Shown: one piece after another, positions 32,765 to 39,615 of the stretch
Numbering within the stretch: position 1 is the first letter of the stretch
Layout: the number at the start of each line of letters is the position of its first letter
IMG/VR virus record: IMGVR_UViG_3300033149_002975
Coordinates: 38,812-102,811 of that record
Strand: one strand, 5' to 3'
From: a virus
DNA: 64,000 nucleotides
The notes under the pieces: generated by a model
The model's input: the letters and a program-made list of their open reading frames with translations, nothing else
What the model was told of the DNA's origin: nothing
Databases searched by the model: none
Made by a program: the position numbers and the translations under genes

Positions 32765-32793
32765 TTGCAGGAACGCTTCCTGTATATTATAAT
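32765..32793 (+). promoter_or_regulatory. Strong sigma70-type promoter P1
   Basis: TTGCAG at 32765-32770 and TATAAT at 32788-32793 are separated by 17 bp. The -10 is followed by TTATATAGAAAGGGG, a ribosome site, and the ATG at 32815. The same block recurs at 33861 with nearly identical flanks. Confidence 0.85.
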
Positions 32794-32814
32794 TTATATA
32801 GAAAGGGGTGAAAA

Positions 32815-33072
32815 ATGAAACTTCGACAAACATTAGCATATCCAGTCAACGGCTTTTGGTACGATGGTAAAAAACAAGTATTTGATTGGAAAATTGAAGG
32901 TGAACCGCAAACGGACGACAAAGGGAAATTTGTTCGTGTGGGTAGCTGGGAGGCTAATTTTTGGTTTAACGTCGCAATGGGACGTACCGAAAAATTGACC
33001 CTTAGCTATGCAAAACGGCGTTTGCAGTCGGGTACTCAAATCCCAAGTACGTTTGAATATATTGATGATTAA
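32815..33072 (+). CDS. Hypothetical early protein behind promoter P1
   Basis: 85 residues, first gene of the right arm. Contains GFWYDGKKQVFDWKIEGEP and SWEANFWFNVAMGRTEKLTL; basic and aromatic, with no recognised domain. Position right after a strong promoter suggests an immediate-early role such as host takeover. AAAGGGG precedes the ATG. Confidence 0.7.
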   Translation: MKLRQTLAYPVNGFWYDGKKQVFDWKIEGEPQTDDKGKFVRVGSWEANFWFNVAMGRTEKLTLSYAKRRLQSGTQIPSTFEYIDD

Positions 33073-33087
33073 TTGAAAGATGGGACA

Positions 33088-33267
33088 ATGACAGAACAAG
33101 AAGCGTATGAACAGTACGACGAAATGCTCAACGAATTATATCCATTGGACGGGATACATTGCAACCCATTCTCAACGCTACTCAAAGCGGGGGACCAAAT
33201 AGGATATCACGAGGGATTTTTAAATTGGTGTGATTCACAGGGCATCAACACCGATGAACTGGAATGA
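33088..33267 (+). CDS. Small acidic hypothetical protein
   Basis: 59 residues from ATG 33088 (a TTG 15 bases earlier is possible), preceded by AGATGGG. Acidic (MTEQEAYEQYDEMLNELYP), then NPFSTLLKAGDQIGYHEGFL. No family recognised. Follows the previous gene by 15 bp under promoter P1. Confidence 0.6.
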   Translation: MTEQEAYEQYDEMLNELYPLDGIHCNPFSTLLKAGDQIGYHEGFLNWCDSQGINTDELE

Positions 33268-33285
33268 TCCAGGATATACTGTATT

Positions 33286-33467
33286 GAATGAAATGAAGAT
33301 ATATATGGTTGTTGGGGGTTACCCTACCTATTTCCCTCCAAATAAAAATAAAATTTTTATGGTATATTCATTCCGGAATGAAATTATGATAATTCCGGAA
33401 TGAAATATATATATTGTCGTGAATGAAGATATATAGTTGTGTATTTAATACGGGAATGAAATTATGA
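33286..33467. repeat. Iterated GGAATGAAA repeats in a 260-bp non-coding gap
   Basis: The 33268-33526 gap has no gene but several related units: GAATGAAATGAAGATATATA at 33286, GGAATGAAATTATGA at 33375 and 33453, GGAATGAAATATATAT at 33398, and GAATGAAGATATATAG at 33421. Two copies sit in the palindrome ATTCCGGAAT (33370-33379 and 33392-33401), 22 bp apart, i.e. two helical turns. Such phased AT-rich iterons are typical of replication origins or operator arrays. Confidence 0.65.
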
Positions 33468-33509
33468 CGATACGATTTGGAGAAATCATATTTATTGTCA
33501 AAATTGTCT

Positions 33510-33523
33510 AAACGTATAATTAA
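33510..33523 (+). promoter_or_regulatory. Extended -10 promoter motif before the tRNA-like gene
   Basis: AAACGTATAATTAA, with TATAAT at 33515-33520, ends seven bases before the tRNA-like gene, exactly where a transcription start would fall. TTGTCA lies 14 bp upstream, which is short for a -35. The same 14-mer occurs at 35484 and 53920. Confidence 0.65.
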
Positions 33524-33529
33524 TAATGG

Positions 33530-33641
33530 CCAGTGGTATCCAAGTGGTTTAAGGAACTTTAATTGATCGGTTAAGTATGTCTTCGAAGCATACACCGAAA
33601 TGCTATGAAGTTTTTCACTGGTTCGAATCCAGTCCACTGGC
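33530..33641 (+). tRNA. tRNA-like gene with an extra hairpin; anticodon uncertain
   Basis: A clean acceptor stem CCAGTGG/CCACTGG (33530-33536 with 33634-33640), T8-A9, a D arm (TCC with GGA around AAGTGGTTTAA) and a T arm (ACTGG, loop TTCGAAT, CCAGT) are all present. Length is 112 nt, longer than even Ser/Leu tRNAs. A loop CTTCGAA closed by TATGT/GCATA would be a canonical anticodon loop with anticodon TCG (Arg). About 20 nt between the D arm and that stem fold into a further hairpin (CTTTAA with TTAAG). It could be an expanded or decaying tRNA, or a tRNA mimic. No encoded CCA. Confidence 0.55.
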
Positions 33642-33669
33642 CTTTGTTAAAATCAATGGGGGTTTATAG

Positions 33670-33816
33670 ATGAAGCCAGGTAAAGAATCAAAAAATTCAA
33701 TAGTCATCAAGTGCTCAAAATGCGGAAACGTTCAAAGAGTAAGAAAAGGCAGCCAATGCCACATTAAAGAATTATGTGGGAGATGCTGCTCGATGATGCA
33801 AGGGATAAAGCAATGA
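33670..33816 (+). CDS. 48-residue zinc-ribbon protein
   Basis: ATG 33670 follows GGGGG by about ten bases. The peptide has CSKCGNVQRVRK in its first half and CHIKELCGRCC in its second, a probable zinc site in a very basic protein. Small zinc-ribbon proteins of this kind often bind nucleic acid or RNA polymerase. Overlaps nothing and fills the gap between the tRNA-like gene and the next promoter. Confidence 0.6.
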   Translation: MKPGKESKNSIVIKCSKCGNVQRVRKGSQCHIKELCGRCCSMMQGIKQ

Positions 33817-33860
33817 TTACAACGAGACGATTCAGCAGACTATGATTTAAATGAAAAGAC

Positions 33861-33889
33861 TTGCACAGAGACTTTCCGTATATTATAAT
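33861..33889 (+). promoter_or_regulatory. Strong sigma70-type promoter P2
   Basis: TTGCAC (33861-33866), 17-bp spacer, TATAAT (33884-33889). The flanks AAGACTTGCA and GTATATTATAATTTATATAG are shared with promoter P1 at 32765, although the downstream genes are unrelated. AAAGG ribosome site and ATG 33912 follow. Confidence 0.85.
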
Positions 33890-33911
33890 TTATATAGAAA
33901 GGACATTTATT

Positions 33912-34409
33912 ATGAATTTACCACAATTAATTGTTCGTGGATATGAAATAAAACCAGGCGCCGATTTGCAAGGTGCCAATTTACAGGGCGCCAATTTGTC
34001 GGGTGTCAATCTCTGGATCGCTAATTTACACGACGCTGATTTACGGGGTGCCGATTTGTCCGGCGCCAATTTGCAGTATACTGATTTATATCACGCCGAT
34101 TTACACGATGCCAGTTTAAATAACGCCCGTTTGCAGAATGCCATTTTATGGGGCGCCAATCTGTGGAATGCCGATCTGCAAGGTGCCGACCTACGTGGTG
34201 CCAATTTGAAAGGAGCCAATTTACAATACACCGATTTACGGGATGTTGATTTACGAGGTGCCTATTTGCGGGGTGCTGATTTACAGCGTGCCGATTTACA
34301 CGATGCAGATTTGCGAAACGCCGATCTACGAGGTGCTGATTTACGTGGAGCCAAAATGCCAAAAGATGAATTACTGAAAGGCGCCAATTTACAGGGAGCC
34401 AGATTATGA
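33912..34409 (+). CDS. Pentapeptide-repeat protein
   Basis: 165 residues from ATG 33912, which has AAAGG upstream. The longer frame from a TTG at 33861 would start inside promoter P2, so I reject it. After MNLPQLIVRGYEIKPGADL, the same kind of opening phrase as in the 25897 protein, it is nearly all A(D/N)LxG repeats to the end. Leucines are coded mostly by TTG/TTA. No leader or second domain. Likely a free DNA-mimic or decoy made early. ATGA overlap with the next gene. Confidence 0.85.
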   Translation: MNLPQLIVRGYEIKPGADLQGANLQGANLSGVNLWIANLHDADLRGADLSGANLQYTDLYHADLHDASLNNARLQNAILWGANLWNADLQGADLRGANLKGANLQYTDLRDVDLRGAYLRGADLQRADLHDADLRNADLRGADLRGAKMPKDELLKGANLQGARL

Positions 34410-34570
34410 AAGCCAAAACAAACGGAGCAAATTGGATTAAGGTGCCGGTTTGGACCGATTTAATATTGCAGGGTAAACGTCGTCCATTCAGAACTGCATT
34501 TAAAACCAAGAAAATATTTGGTGACAAATATTATGCAACAGTCATTATGCCACCCGATTTGGAAAAGTAA
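34406..34570 (+). CDS. 54-residue basic hypothetical protein
   Basis: ATG overlaps the stop of the pentapeptide gene (ATGA), indicating coupled translation. It is Lys/Arg-rich (LQGKRRPFRTAFKTKKIFG) and ends MPPDLEK. No family recognised. Confidence 0.55.
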   Translation: MKAKTNGANWIKVPVWTDLILQGKRRPFRTAFKTKKIFGDKYYATVIMPPDLEK

Positions 34571-34585
34571 TTGGAGTTAATTATT

Positions 34586-34777
34586 ATGTTTTTGGATGAT
34601 GTTGGCGGCGTTGATTTTTCGTGCAAAAATTTGCCGAACAATAAACCAATAACAGATTTTGATTTGGTATGGGTTGCTGATATTATAACAGAACTTCCTA
34701 TATCAACATTACTTCCAATAGAATTTGTAAGGTTAGTTAATTCTTTATACGATGATTCGTTGTTTACTGGAGAATAA
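34586..34777 (+). CDS. Small paralogous protein, MFLDDVGG family (copy 1)
   Basis: 63 residues. MFLDDVGGVDFSCKNLPNNK is repeated almost exactly at 62771 in this window (copy 2). I start at ATG 34586 with TTGGAG upstream. The second half is variable and helical. Two copies 28 kb apart, with matching ribosome sites, suggest a dispersed gene family; function unknown. Confidence 0.6.
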   Translation: MFLDDVGGVDFSCKNLPNNKPITDFDLVWVADIITELPISTLLPIEFVRLVNSLYDDSLFTGE

Positions 34778-34779
34778 AA

Positions 34780-34974
34780 ATGGGCGTTAAATTGGTTACA
34801 GGTTCAATACCAACCCAACAAACCCAAGGGTTAACATATTGTAGACCGGAGAAAAAAGGTAAAGGTTCTCTTGGGAGAACAAGTGATAAATGGTGCAGTT
34901 GTGGGTTCAAAAGACGTGGACCAAATCACGATTGTGGAAACCACCACAAGGGAATAAAAATGAACCGCCGGTAA
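34780..34974 (+). CDS. Small Cys/His-rich hypothetical protein
   Basis: 64 residues, very basic. C-terminal WCSCGFKRRGPNHDCGNHH has four Cys/His that could bind zinc. Follows the previous gene by two bases. Function unknown; possibly nucleic-acid binding. Confidence 0.5.
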   Translation: MGVKLVTGSIPTQQTQGLTYCRPEKKGKGSLGRTSDKWCSCGFKRRGPNHDCGNHHKGIKMNRR

Positions 34975-35027
34975 AAAAATAATATTGAGAAATGTGGGGG
35001 TGAATTGGTCGAATTGGAGAATAAATT

Positions 35028-35357
35028 ATGAGATGTTTTCAGTTAATGGGGTTAACTCCTGAAGCGGAAAATTTTCTTTCTGTGAATTGTGCCACAGAGC
35101 CAGATATGAATAGTTTATGTCCACACTGCGGCAAGCCAACAAAAGAACAACGCATTGTACTGGGTGTTAAACACGTCGAGTCATTTTATACTGACGGCCC
35201 GGACCTGCATACTTATAAATTAAAGGATGGTCGAATAATTAAAGAAATTATACAGGCAGAACCTTGGTCGTCCGGTCCTGTATCTTTTTTGTGTCTTGAA
35301 TTAGAAGATGGCACAAGAATTGGTGAATGGTCACAGGAAGAAATTGATAATGTATGA
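35028..35357 (+). CDS. Hypothetical protein with CxxC pair
   Basis: 109 residues. N-terminus MRCFQLMGLTPEAENFLSVN, then LCPHCGKPTKEQRI, a CxxC zinc-type knuckle with only one pair visible. Later segments are beta-rich (TYKLKDGRIIKEIIQAEPWS, SFLCLELEDGTRIGEW). Ends before a 150-bp gap that contains a structured element and a promoter-like motif. Confidence 0.55.
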   Translation: MRCFQLMGLTPEAENFLSVNCATEPDMNSLCPHCGKPTKEQRIVLGVKHVESFYTDGPDLHTYKLKDGRIIKEIIQAEPWSSGPVSFLCLELEDGTRIGEWSQEEIDNV

Positions 35358-35383
35358 AATTGGAATATAAATAATTATTATAA

Positions 35384-35456
35384 TGCTGGCGGTGGAATCA
35401 TATTAATATTATTAAATTAAAAATATATATGTAGCCAATGGCTACAGCCGCCAGCA
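35384..35456. other. Structured non-coding element with nested hairpins
   Basis: TGCTGGCGG (35384-35392) pairs with CCGCCAGCA (35448-35456), and inside it GTAGCC (35431-35436) pairs with GGCTAC (35440-35445). The AT-rich interior is 38 nt. No ORF fits. It could be an RNA element, a terminator for the upstream operon or an inverted-repeat site. Confidence 0.55.
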
Positions 35457-35483
35457 GCAATTATTTAATGAAAATTTTAATTC

Positions 35484-35497
35484 AAACGTATAATTAA
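35484..35497 (+). promoter_or_regulatory. AAACGTATAATTAA promoter motif (second copy)
   Basis: TATAAT at 35489-35494 is 17 bp before the ATG of the replication-loader gene at 35511, with AAAGG between. No -35 is recognisable. Identical 14-mers lie at 33510 and 53920, each before a new transcription block. Confidence 0.6.
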
Positions 35498-35510
35498 ATA
35501 AAAGGCAAGT

Positions 35511-36566
35511 ATGAACAGAAGATTTCAAGGCGTCTGGCTTCCACGATGGTTATATCTACATAAAGATTTCACGTGGATTGAAAAAATACTCATTGTGGAA
35601 ATAAATTCATTAGACAAAGACAACAATGGTTGTTTCGCTTCCAACCAACATCTTGCTGAATTTTTGAATTCTACGGCCGGTCACGTAGCAAATGTTATAT
35701 CAAAATTGAGAAAATTAGGATATATAAAAGATATAGAATCAAAAGACAATAAACGACATATAAAATTATCCGATGAATTAAAATTAAAATTAGGTTGTTA
35801 TGAATGTGAAACTAAGAATAACAATCATTCAATAAAAAACCAAACAGAAGATGTAGTTGATGAAATAGAAATTTCACCAATAGCAGACGAAGAGAAACAA
35901 GAATTTGTACTTAAAGGACCAAAGAATAAAGAATCGGTAGAATTAATATTTGATTTCTGGAATCAATACAAAGGACGGTCGCCGTGGAAATCACACAAAA
36001 AAATATCGTATGATATGTCAATAGCCATAAATGAAGCATTAAAGCACTACAGCGTTCAAGAAATTTGTACGGCCATTGATAATTATGCCGAAATTCTATT
36101 AAATGACAAATATTATTGGTCGCACGCTTGGTCATTATCAACATTTCTTTCAGTAAAAAATGGAATAACAAAAGACGCGCCTAAAAAATGGTACCAATTT
36201 TTACAGGAAAATTTCGTAAAAGAAGAATATTTGATAGAAAAACCAACCAAAAATATTAATGACAGTGAATATGATCAAAAATTGGTTAATGATTTGATAA
36301 AAGCTTATGGTTACCTGATAAACAATAAATCGTTTATCCCAAACCAGAGACAAAAACACAAATTTGTTGAATCATCAAAGATGGCAAAAGAATTTTTTGA
36401 AAGGTGTAAAATTCCAAAGGAAAATTGGGTTAAACATATAATGAACTGTCTGAATAATGTTTATGTAAATAAAGGTGAAGTGTTATATCCTGGACATTTT
36501 TCATCAGACAACACGTGGAATGTACTTCTTCCACAGTATATTGCAGAATTAGGAATTGGGGTATAG
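35511..36566 (+). CDS. Replication initiator / helicase-loader-like protein
   Basis: 351 residues. Residues 10-95 look like a winged helix-turn-helix (FTWIEKILIVEINSLDKDN, HLAEFLNSTAGHVANVISKL, RKLGYIKDIESKDNKRHIKL), the usual N-terminal domain of phage replication initiators and DnaD-like proteins. The C-terminal half has FDFWNQYKGRSPWKSHKKIS and LLPQYIAELGIG and may bind the helicase. Located 1.7 kb upstream of the DnaB-like helicase. A plausible origin may lie in the repeats at 33.3 kb. Confidence 0.65.
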   Translation: MNRRFQGVWLPRWLYLHKDFTWIEKILIVEINSLDKDNNGCFASNQHLAEFLNSTAGHVANVISKLRKLGYIKDIESKDNKRHIKLSDELKLKLGCYECETKNNNHSIKNQTEDVVDEIEISPIADEEKQEFVLKGPKNKESVELIFDFWNQYKGRSPWKSHKKISYDMSIAINEALKHYSVQEICTAIDNYAEILLNDKYYWSHAWSLSTFLSVKNGITKDAPKKWYQFLQENFVKEEYLIEKPTKNINDSEYDQKLVNDLIKAYGYLINNKSFIPNQRQKHKFVESSKMAKEFFERCKIPKENWVKHIMNCLNNVYVNKGEVLYPGHFSSDNTWNVLLPQYIAELGIGV

Positions 36567-36593
36567 AAAACATTTAAACGATAAGAAACAATA

Positions 36594-36998
36594 ATGGACG
36601 TATTATTTATAGATGATTCATTGGAAAGATACTACGAAATCAGTACGGCATTGATGGGTACTGATGCCACACTTGATCAGGCCAGAACCGCGAACGAAGC
36701 TTTAGAATATCTGGCCATACACAGATATGATTATATATTTCTTGATTATGATTTAGGAGAAAACGCCGGTTCCGGGAAAAAAGTTGCTAAATACATAGCA
36801 AAAAATATTGGAAAATTTGAAGAGTGTACAATTATTTTTCATTCTGCTAATACCGTTGGCTCCAAATATATGATAGATGAAATTACTAAAGCTATTATTA
36901 ACGTTGAAAGTTTTGGCAACCCAATGCACTTATTGCTTTATTATGTACCCCTTAAACACGCGGATAAATCAACGCTTGAATCAATAGGATTGTTATAA
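36594..36998 (+). CDS. Receiver-like protein, cyclic-phosphate processing type
   Basis: 134 residues. CheY-like layout: acidic pair LFIDDSLERYYEI at the N-terminus, IFLDYDLGENAGSG with the receiver Asp near residue 50, then TIIFHSANTVGSKYM near 80. 'HSAN.VG...M' is the hallmark of a receiver-like family predicted to act on cyclic phosphates in RNA processing and often linked to RNA ligases. No output domain. The DRB0094-type RNA ligase at 43124 fits this proposed role. ATGA overlap with the next ORF. Confidence 0.65.
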   Translation: MDVLFIDDSLERYYEISTALMGTDATLDQARTANEALEYLAIHRYDYIFLDYDLGENAGSGKKVAKYIAKNIGKFEECTIIFHSANTVGSKYMIDEITKAIINVESFGNPMHLLLYYVPLKHADKSTLESIGLL

Positions 36999-37093
36999 TG
37001 AATAAAGATACAGTCGTATCACAATCCATACAGGATTCATTTTTTATCAGACAACACGTGGTTGGGTATAATTCAAACTTTGGGGATAAATAA
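36998..37093 (+). pseudogene. Chimeric 31-codon remnant made from helicase and loader sequence
   Basis: A 31-codon ORF MNKDTVVSQSIQDSFFIRQH and onwards. Bases 37007-37043 equal the 5' end of the DnaB-like gene (38243-38279, 37/37). Bases 37038-37061 match the 3' part of the loader gene around 36494-36518 with one mismatch. It is therefore a recombination scar rather than an ordinary gene, though it may still be translated (stop overlaps next ATG). Confidence 0.75.
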
Positions 37094-37356
37094 TGTATGA
37101 AATACTATTGAAAGTGGCTGTAATTGGTCTTGTTCTTATAACGATCAAGGCCATATTTGTTGGTTCAAGTTTTAATTTTTATTATTGGATAAAATTTGGT
37201 AAAATTTACACCAAATGGTATTTTGATGAAAAGCGGGCATCGTTTACTCGATACCTGTGTGATAATTGGGACACCGTTTGGTCTGAATACTACAGATTAA
37301 AAAATAGTAAAATAAGTAATTCACCAGAAGGGATACAAAAAGATGAAAATAGTTAA
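37093..37356 (+). CDS. Small single-span membrane protein
   Basis: 87 residues. N-terminal hydrophobic helix (ILLKVAVIGLVLITIKAIFV), then a basic, aromatic cytoplasmic-type part (FGKIYTKWYFDEKRASFTRY). No signal cleavage. It overlaps the following pentapeptide gene by 14 bp. Function unknown; possibly an envelope-directed early protein. Confidence 0.55.
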   Translation: MYEILLKVAVIGLVLITIKAIFVGSSFNFYYWIKFGKIYTKWYFDEKRASFTRYLCDNWDTVWSEYYRLKNSKISNSPEGIQKDENS

Positions 37357-38182
37357 TGGCTATAAAATAAAACCACACGCTGACCTGTGTAACGCTAACC
37401 TGTGTAACGCTGACCTGCGGGATGCTGGTCTATTTGGCGCTGATTTATATGGTGCCGACCTATATGGCGCTGACCTGTGTAACGCTATCCTGTGTAACGC
37501 TAACCTGTGTAACGCTGACCTGCGGGATGCTGATCTATATAGCGCTAGCTTGTGGAGCGCTAACCTATATAGCACTAGCCTGCGGGATGCCGACCTGCGG
37601 GATGCTGACCTGCGGGATGCTGACCTGCGGGATGCTGACCTGCGGGATGCTGATCTATATAGCGCTAACCTGCGAAATGCTAACCTGCGAAATGCTAACC
37701 TGCAGGGTGCTGACCTGCGGGGCGCTGACCTGCGGGATGCTAACCTGCGAAATGCTGACCTGCAGGGTGCTGACCTGCGGGGCGCTGACCTGCGGGGCGC
37801 TGACCTGCGGGGCGCTAATTTATCGGATGTTAAAGGTTTACTTATTGCTTCAGATTGGCTGTCTCAGTTCAAAAAAACTTCACGTGGGATTATAGTTTAT
37901 AAAGCATTTGGAGATACATATTTTTCACAAGAAAAATGGGGGAAAATTGAGGCCAAAAAAGTCCTAAAAGAAATTCCAAATCCTCTGCGTACAAATGATT
38001 GTGGTTGTGGAGTAAATTTTGGAACATTAAATTGGGTAAAGAGCGTTTTTGGGCATAAAAATGACACAGTTATACGAGAATGTTTAATCCCATATGAGAA
38101 ACTGGCTGATGTTATTGTGCCATATAATACTAATGGTAAAGCAAGATGTGGGTATTTAATTGTTGGAAAAATAGTAAAATAA
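37343..38182 (+). CDS. Pentapeptide-repeat protein with DUF5758-like C-terminal domain
   Basis: 279 residues. Residues 12-160 are pentapeptide repeats (e.g. CNANLCNADLRDADL). From about 165 a second domain follows: WLSQFKKTSRGIIVYKAFGD, PLRTNDCGCGVNFGTLNWV and YNTNGKARCGYLIVG, matching DUF5758, a domain often fused to pentapeptide repeats. The repeats use CTG/GAC/GCT codons and runs of identical 15-mers, unlike the TTG/TTA-rich paralogue at 33912. This suggests recent repeat expansion or a different origin. Confidence 0.8.
   Translation: MKIVNGYKIKPHADLCNANLCNADLRDAGLFGADLYGADLYGADLCNAILCNANLCNADLRDADLYSASLWSANLYSTSLRDADLRDADLRDADLRDADLRDADLYSANLRNANLRNANLQGADLRGADLRDANLRNADLQGADLRGADLRGADLRGANLSDVKGLLIASDWLSQFKKTSRGIIVYKAFGDTYFSQEKWGKIEAKKVLKEIPNPLRTNDCGCGVNFGTLNWVKSVFGHKNDTVIRECLIPYEKLADVIVPYNTNGKARCGYLIVGKIVK
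37579..37653. repeat. Near-perfect 15-bp tandem repeats GACCTGCGGGATGCT
   Basis: About five successive copies of a 15-bp unit, encoding DLRDA, with one-base variation in the first. Less perfect copies extend on both sides. Such uniformity at DNA level points to recent slippage-driven expansion inside the 37343 pentapeptide gene. Confidence 0.8.
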
Positions 38183-38230
38183 GTAATGCACCAAAAACAA
38201 TAATCATTCTATTACACACGAGAAAATAAT

Positions 38231-39613
38231 ATGGGGATGGCAGATACAGTCGTATCACAATCCATACAGGATTCATTTTGTTATCTGGCAATAACTGATA
38301 CAAAATTTCTGCAGGCAGCTCGTCGGTCGATAAAACCACAATATTTTTCTTCCCAAGTTACTGAAGATATAATATCAATATGTTATTCGTATTTTGACCA
38401 ATTTGGTGTTGCACCGGATGCGCACTTTCACGACGAATTGGCTAGGTTTCTTCAAGATAAAACTGACGAAAAAAAGGATTTATATATAAAATATCTAACA
38501 AAACTCCAGTCAATTAATAAACCAAACCAAGCCTATATAATTAGTAGAATAAATAATTTTGTTCAAGCCAGAGAATTTGAAAAAGCTGCAGTTAATTTTA
38601 TAAAATTGGCAAAAGCTGGGGATTATGAAAAAGCAAAACAAATAATGACTTCCGCCATTCGTTCTGGAATAGCTAAAGAAGAAGTTGGTTTGAAATATTT
38701 AGAATGTAAGACACCGACTTATTATGAATCAGAATCCGGCAATGAATATCTAATGGGCACTGGATTTAAGACTTTGGATAAAAAATTGCCGCGAGGATTA
38801 AGGAGGACCGATTTTCTATTAATTGAAGGTGGGTATAAGGGTAAAAAATCGTGGTCGTGCGTAAGTTTTGGTAGAGAAGGATTAATACACGGATTAAAAG
38901 TTCTTCATATAACACACGAATTATCACTGGAAGAGACGGAGATGAGATACGATAGACAATTGGGTGGAATGACCAGCTACAACAAAGACCCCGTCATAAT
39001 TGAAAATATAGATTCTGAGGGAAATTTGATATCGACTGAAAAAATTATTGCTGATTCAGTATTTGATATTTCAAAAGTTATGCGTGCAAGGAAACGCATC
39101 GCAAGATTTGGTGGTGAATTGATTATCAAAAAATATCCTATGGGCCACTGTACAATGGATGAAATTATAAGATATCTTGATTACCTTGAAGCTTATGAGG
39201 ATTTTATTCCGGATGTGGTGATCAATGATTACATTGAAAAAATGAAATTACCAAAAATGGAAAGACGCGATGCAATAAATGATTATTATATGTTAAGTAA
39301 AGGAATAGCAGATGACAGGAAATTGTTAATGATTACGGTTTCACAAGTCACCAGAGACGCATTACAAAAACGTACATTAGGACAAAAAGATGCAGCAGAA
39401 GATATAAGAAAGATAGGAAATGCTGATATGGTATTGGGTATAAGCCAAACGAAAACACAATCAATCGAAAATCGAATGCAATGTACAGTGATGGCAAACC
39501 GCCACGGCGTGCAAGACATCGGTTGTGTATTTGCAACAAATCTTGACTTAGGACAATTAATAGTTAAAGATTGGGAAATCAAAAACAATATACAAGAAGC
39601 CGCAGGGGATTAA
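38231..39613 (+). CDS. Replicative helicase, DnaB-like with variant Walker A
   Basis: 460 residues. The N-terminal helical domain (to about 150) is followed by a RecA-fold domain: FLLIEGGYKGKKSWSCVSFG near residues 196-215, where the expected GxxxxGKS reads GGYKGKKS, with Lys in place of the Gly before KS. LKVLHITHELSLEETEMRYD follows, typical of DnaB motif 1a. Later parts include PDVVINDYIEKMK (Walker B-like) and MITVSQVTRDALQKR (motif 3 with Gln). It unwinds DNA at the fork. The first 37 bp were duplicated upstream at 37007. Confidence 0.78.
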   Translation: MGMADTVVSQSIQDSFCYLAITDTKFLQAARRSIKPQYFSSQVTEDIISICYSYFDQFGVAPDAHFHDELARFLQDKTDEKKDLYIKYLTKLQSINKPNQAYIISRINNFVQAREFEKAAVNFIKLAKAGDYEKAKQIMTSAIRSGIAKEEVGLKYLECKTPTYYESESGNEYLMGTGFKTLDKKLPRGLRRTDFLLIEGGYKGKKSWSCVSFGREGLIHGLKVLHITHELSLEETEMRYDRQLGGMTSYNKDPVIIENIDSEGNLISTEKIIADSVFDISKVMRARKRIARFGGELIIKKYPMGHCTMDEIIRYLDYLEAYEDFIPDVVINDYIEKMKLPKMERRDAINDYYMLSKGIADDRKLLMITVSQVTRDALQKRTLGQKDAAEDIRKIGNADMVLGISQTKTQSIENRMQCTVMANRHGVQDIGCVFATNLDLGQLIVKDWEIKNNIQEAAGD

Positions 39614-39615
39614 AG

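Larger units (their letters stand above)
32587..32814. promoter_or_regulatory. Divergent intergenic control region between the two arms
   Basis: 228 bp without a gene, between the outward-facing portal and 32815 genes. It holds the three 9-bp repeats (32688-32713) and the plus-strand promoter (32765-32793) listed separately. On the minus strand there is an AT-rich stretch (TATTATTATTATCC) about 55 bp before the portal start that could hold a -10, but no convincing -35 is visible. Confidence 0.6.

Noticed and set aside
33286-33467. CRISPR array
   Set aside because: The repeats are short, irregularly spaced and degenerate, with no uniform spacers and no cas genes in the window.
33861-33911. 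TTG start for the 33912 pentapeptide gene
   Set aside because: The TTG is the -35 box of promoter P2, so it lies upstream of the predicted transcript.
36594-36998. Two-component response regulator
   Set aside because: Stand-alone receiver with the HSAN motif and no output domain; better explained by the cyclic-phosphate-type receiver family. No histidine kinase is nearby.
37579-37653. CRISPR or minisatellite unrelated to coding
   Set aside because: The 15-bp period is in frame and encodes pentapeptide units.
37422-37895. Alternative plus-strand frame of 157 codons in the 37343 gene
   Set aside because: Open only because of the 15-bp repeats; translation is a Cys/Thr/Leu repeat (LTCGM) with no start context, whereas the accepted frame continues into a recognisable DUF5758-like domain.
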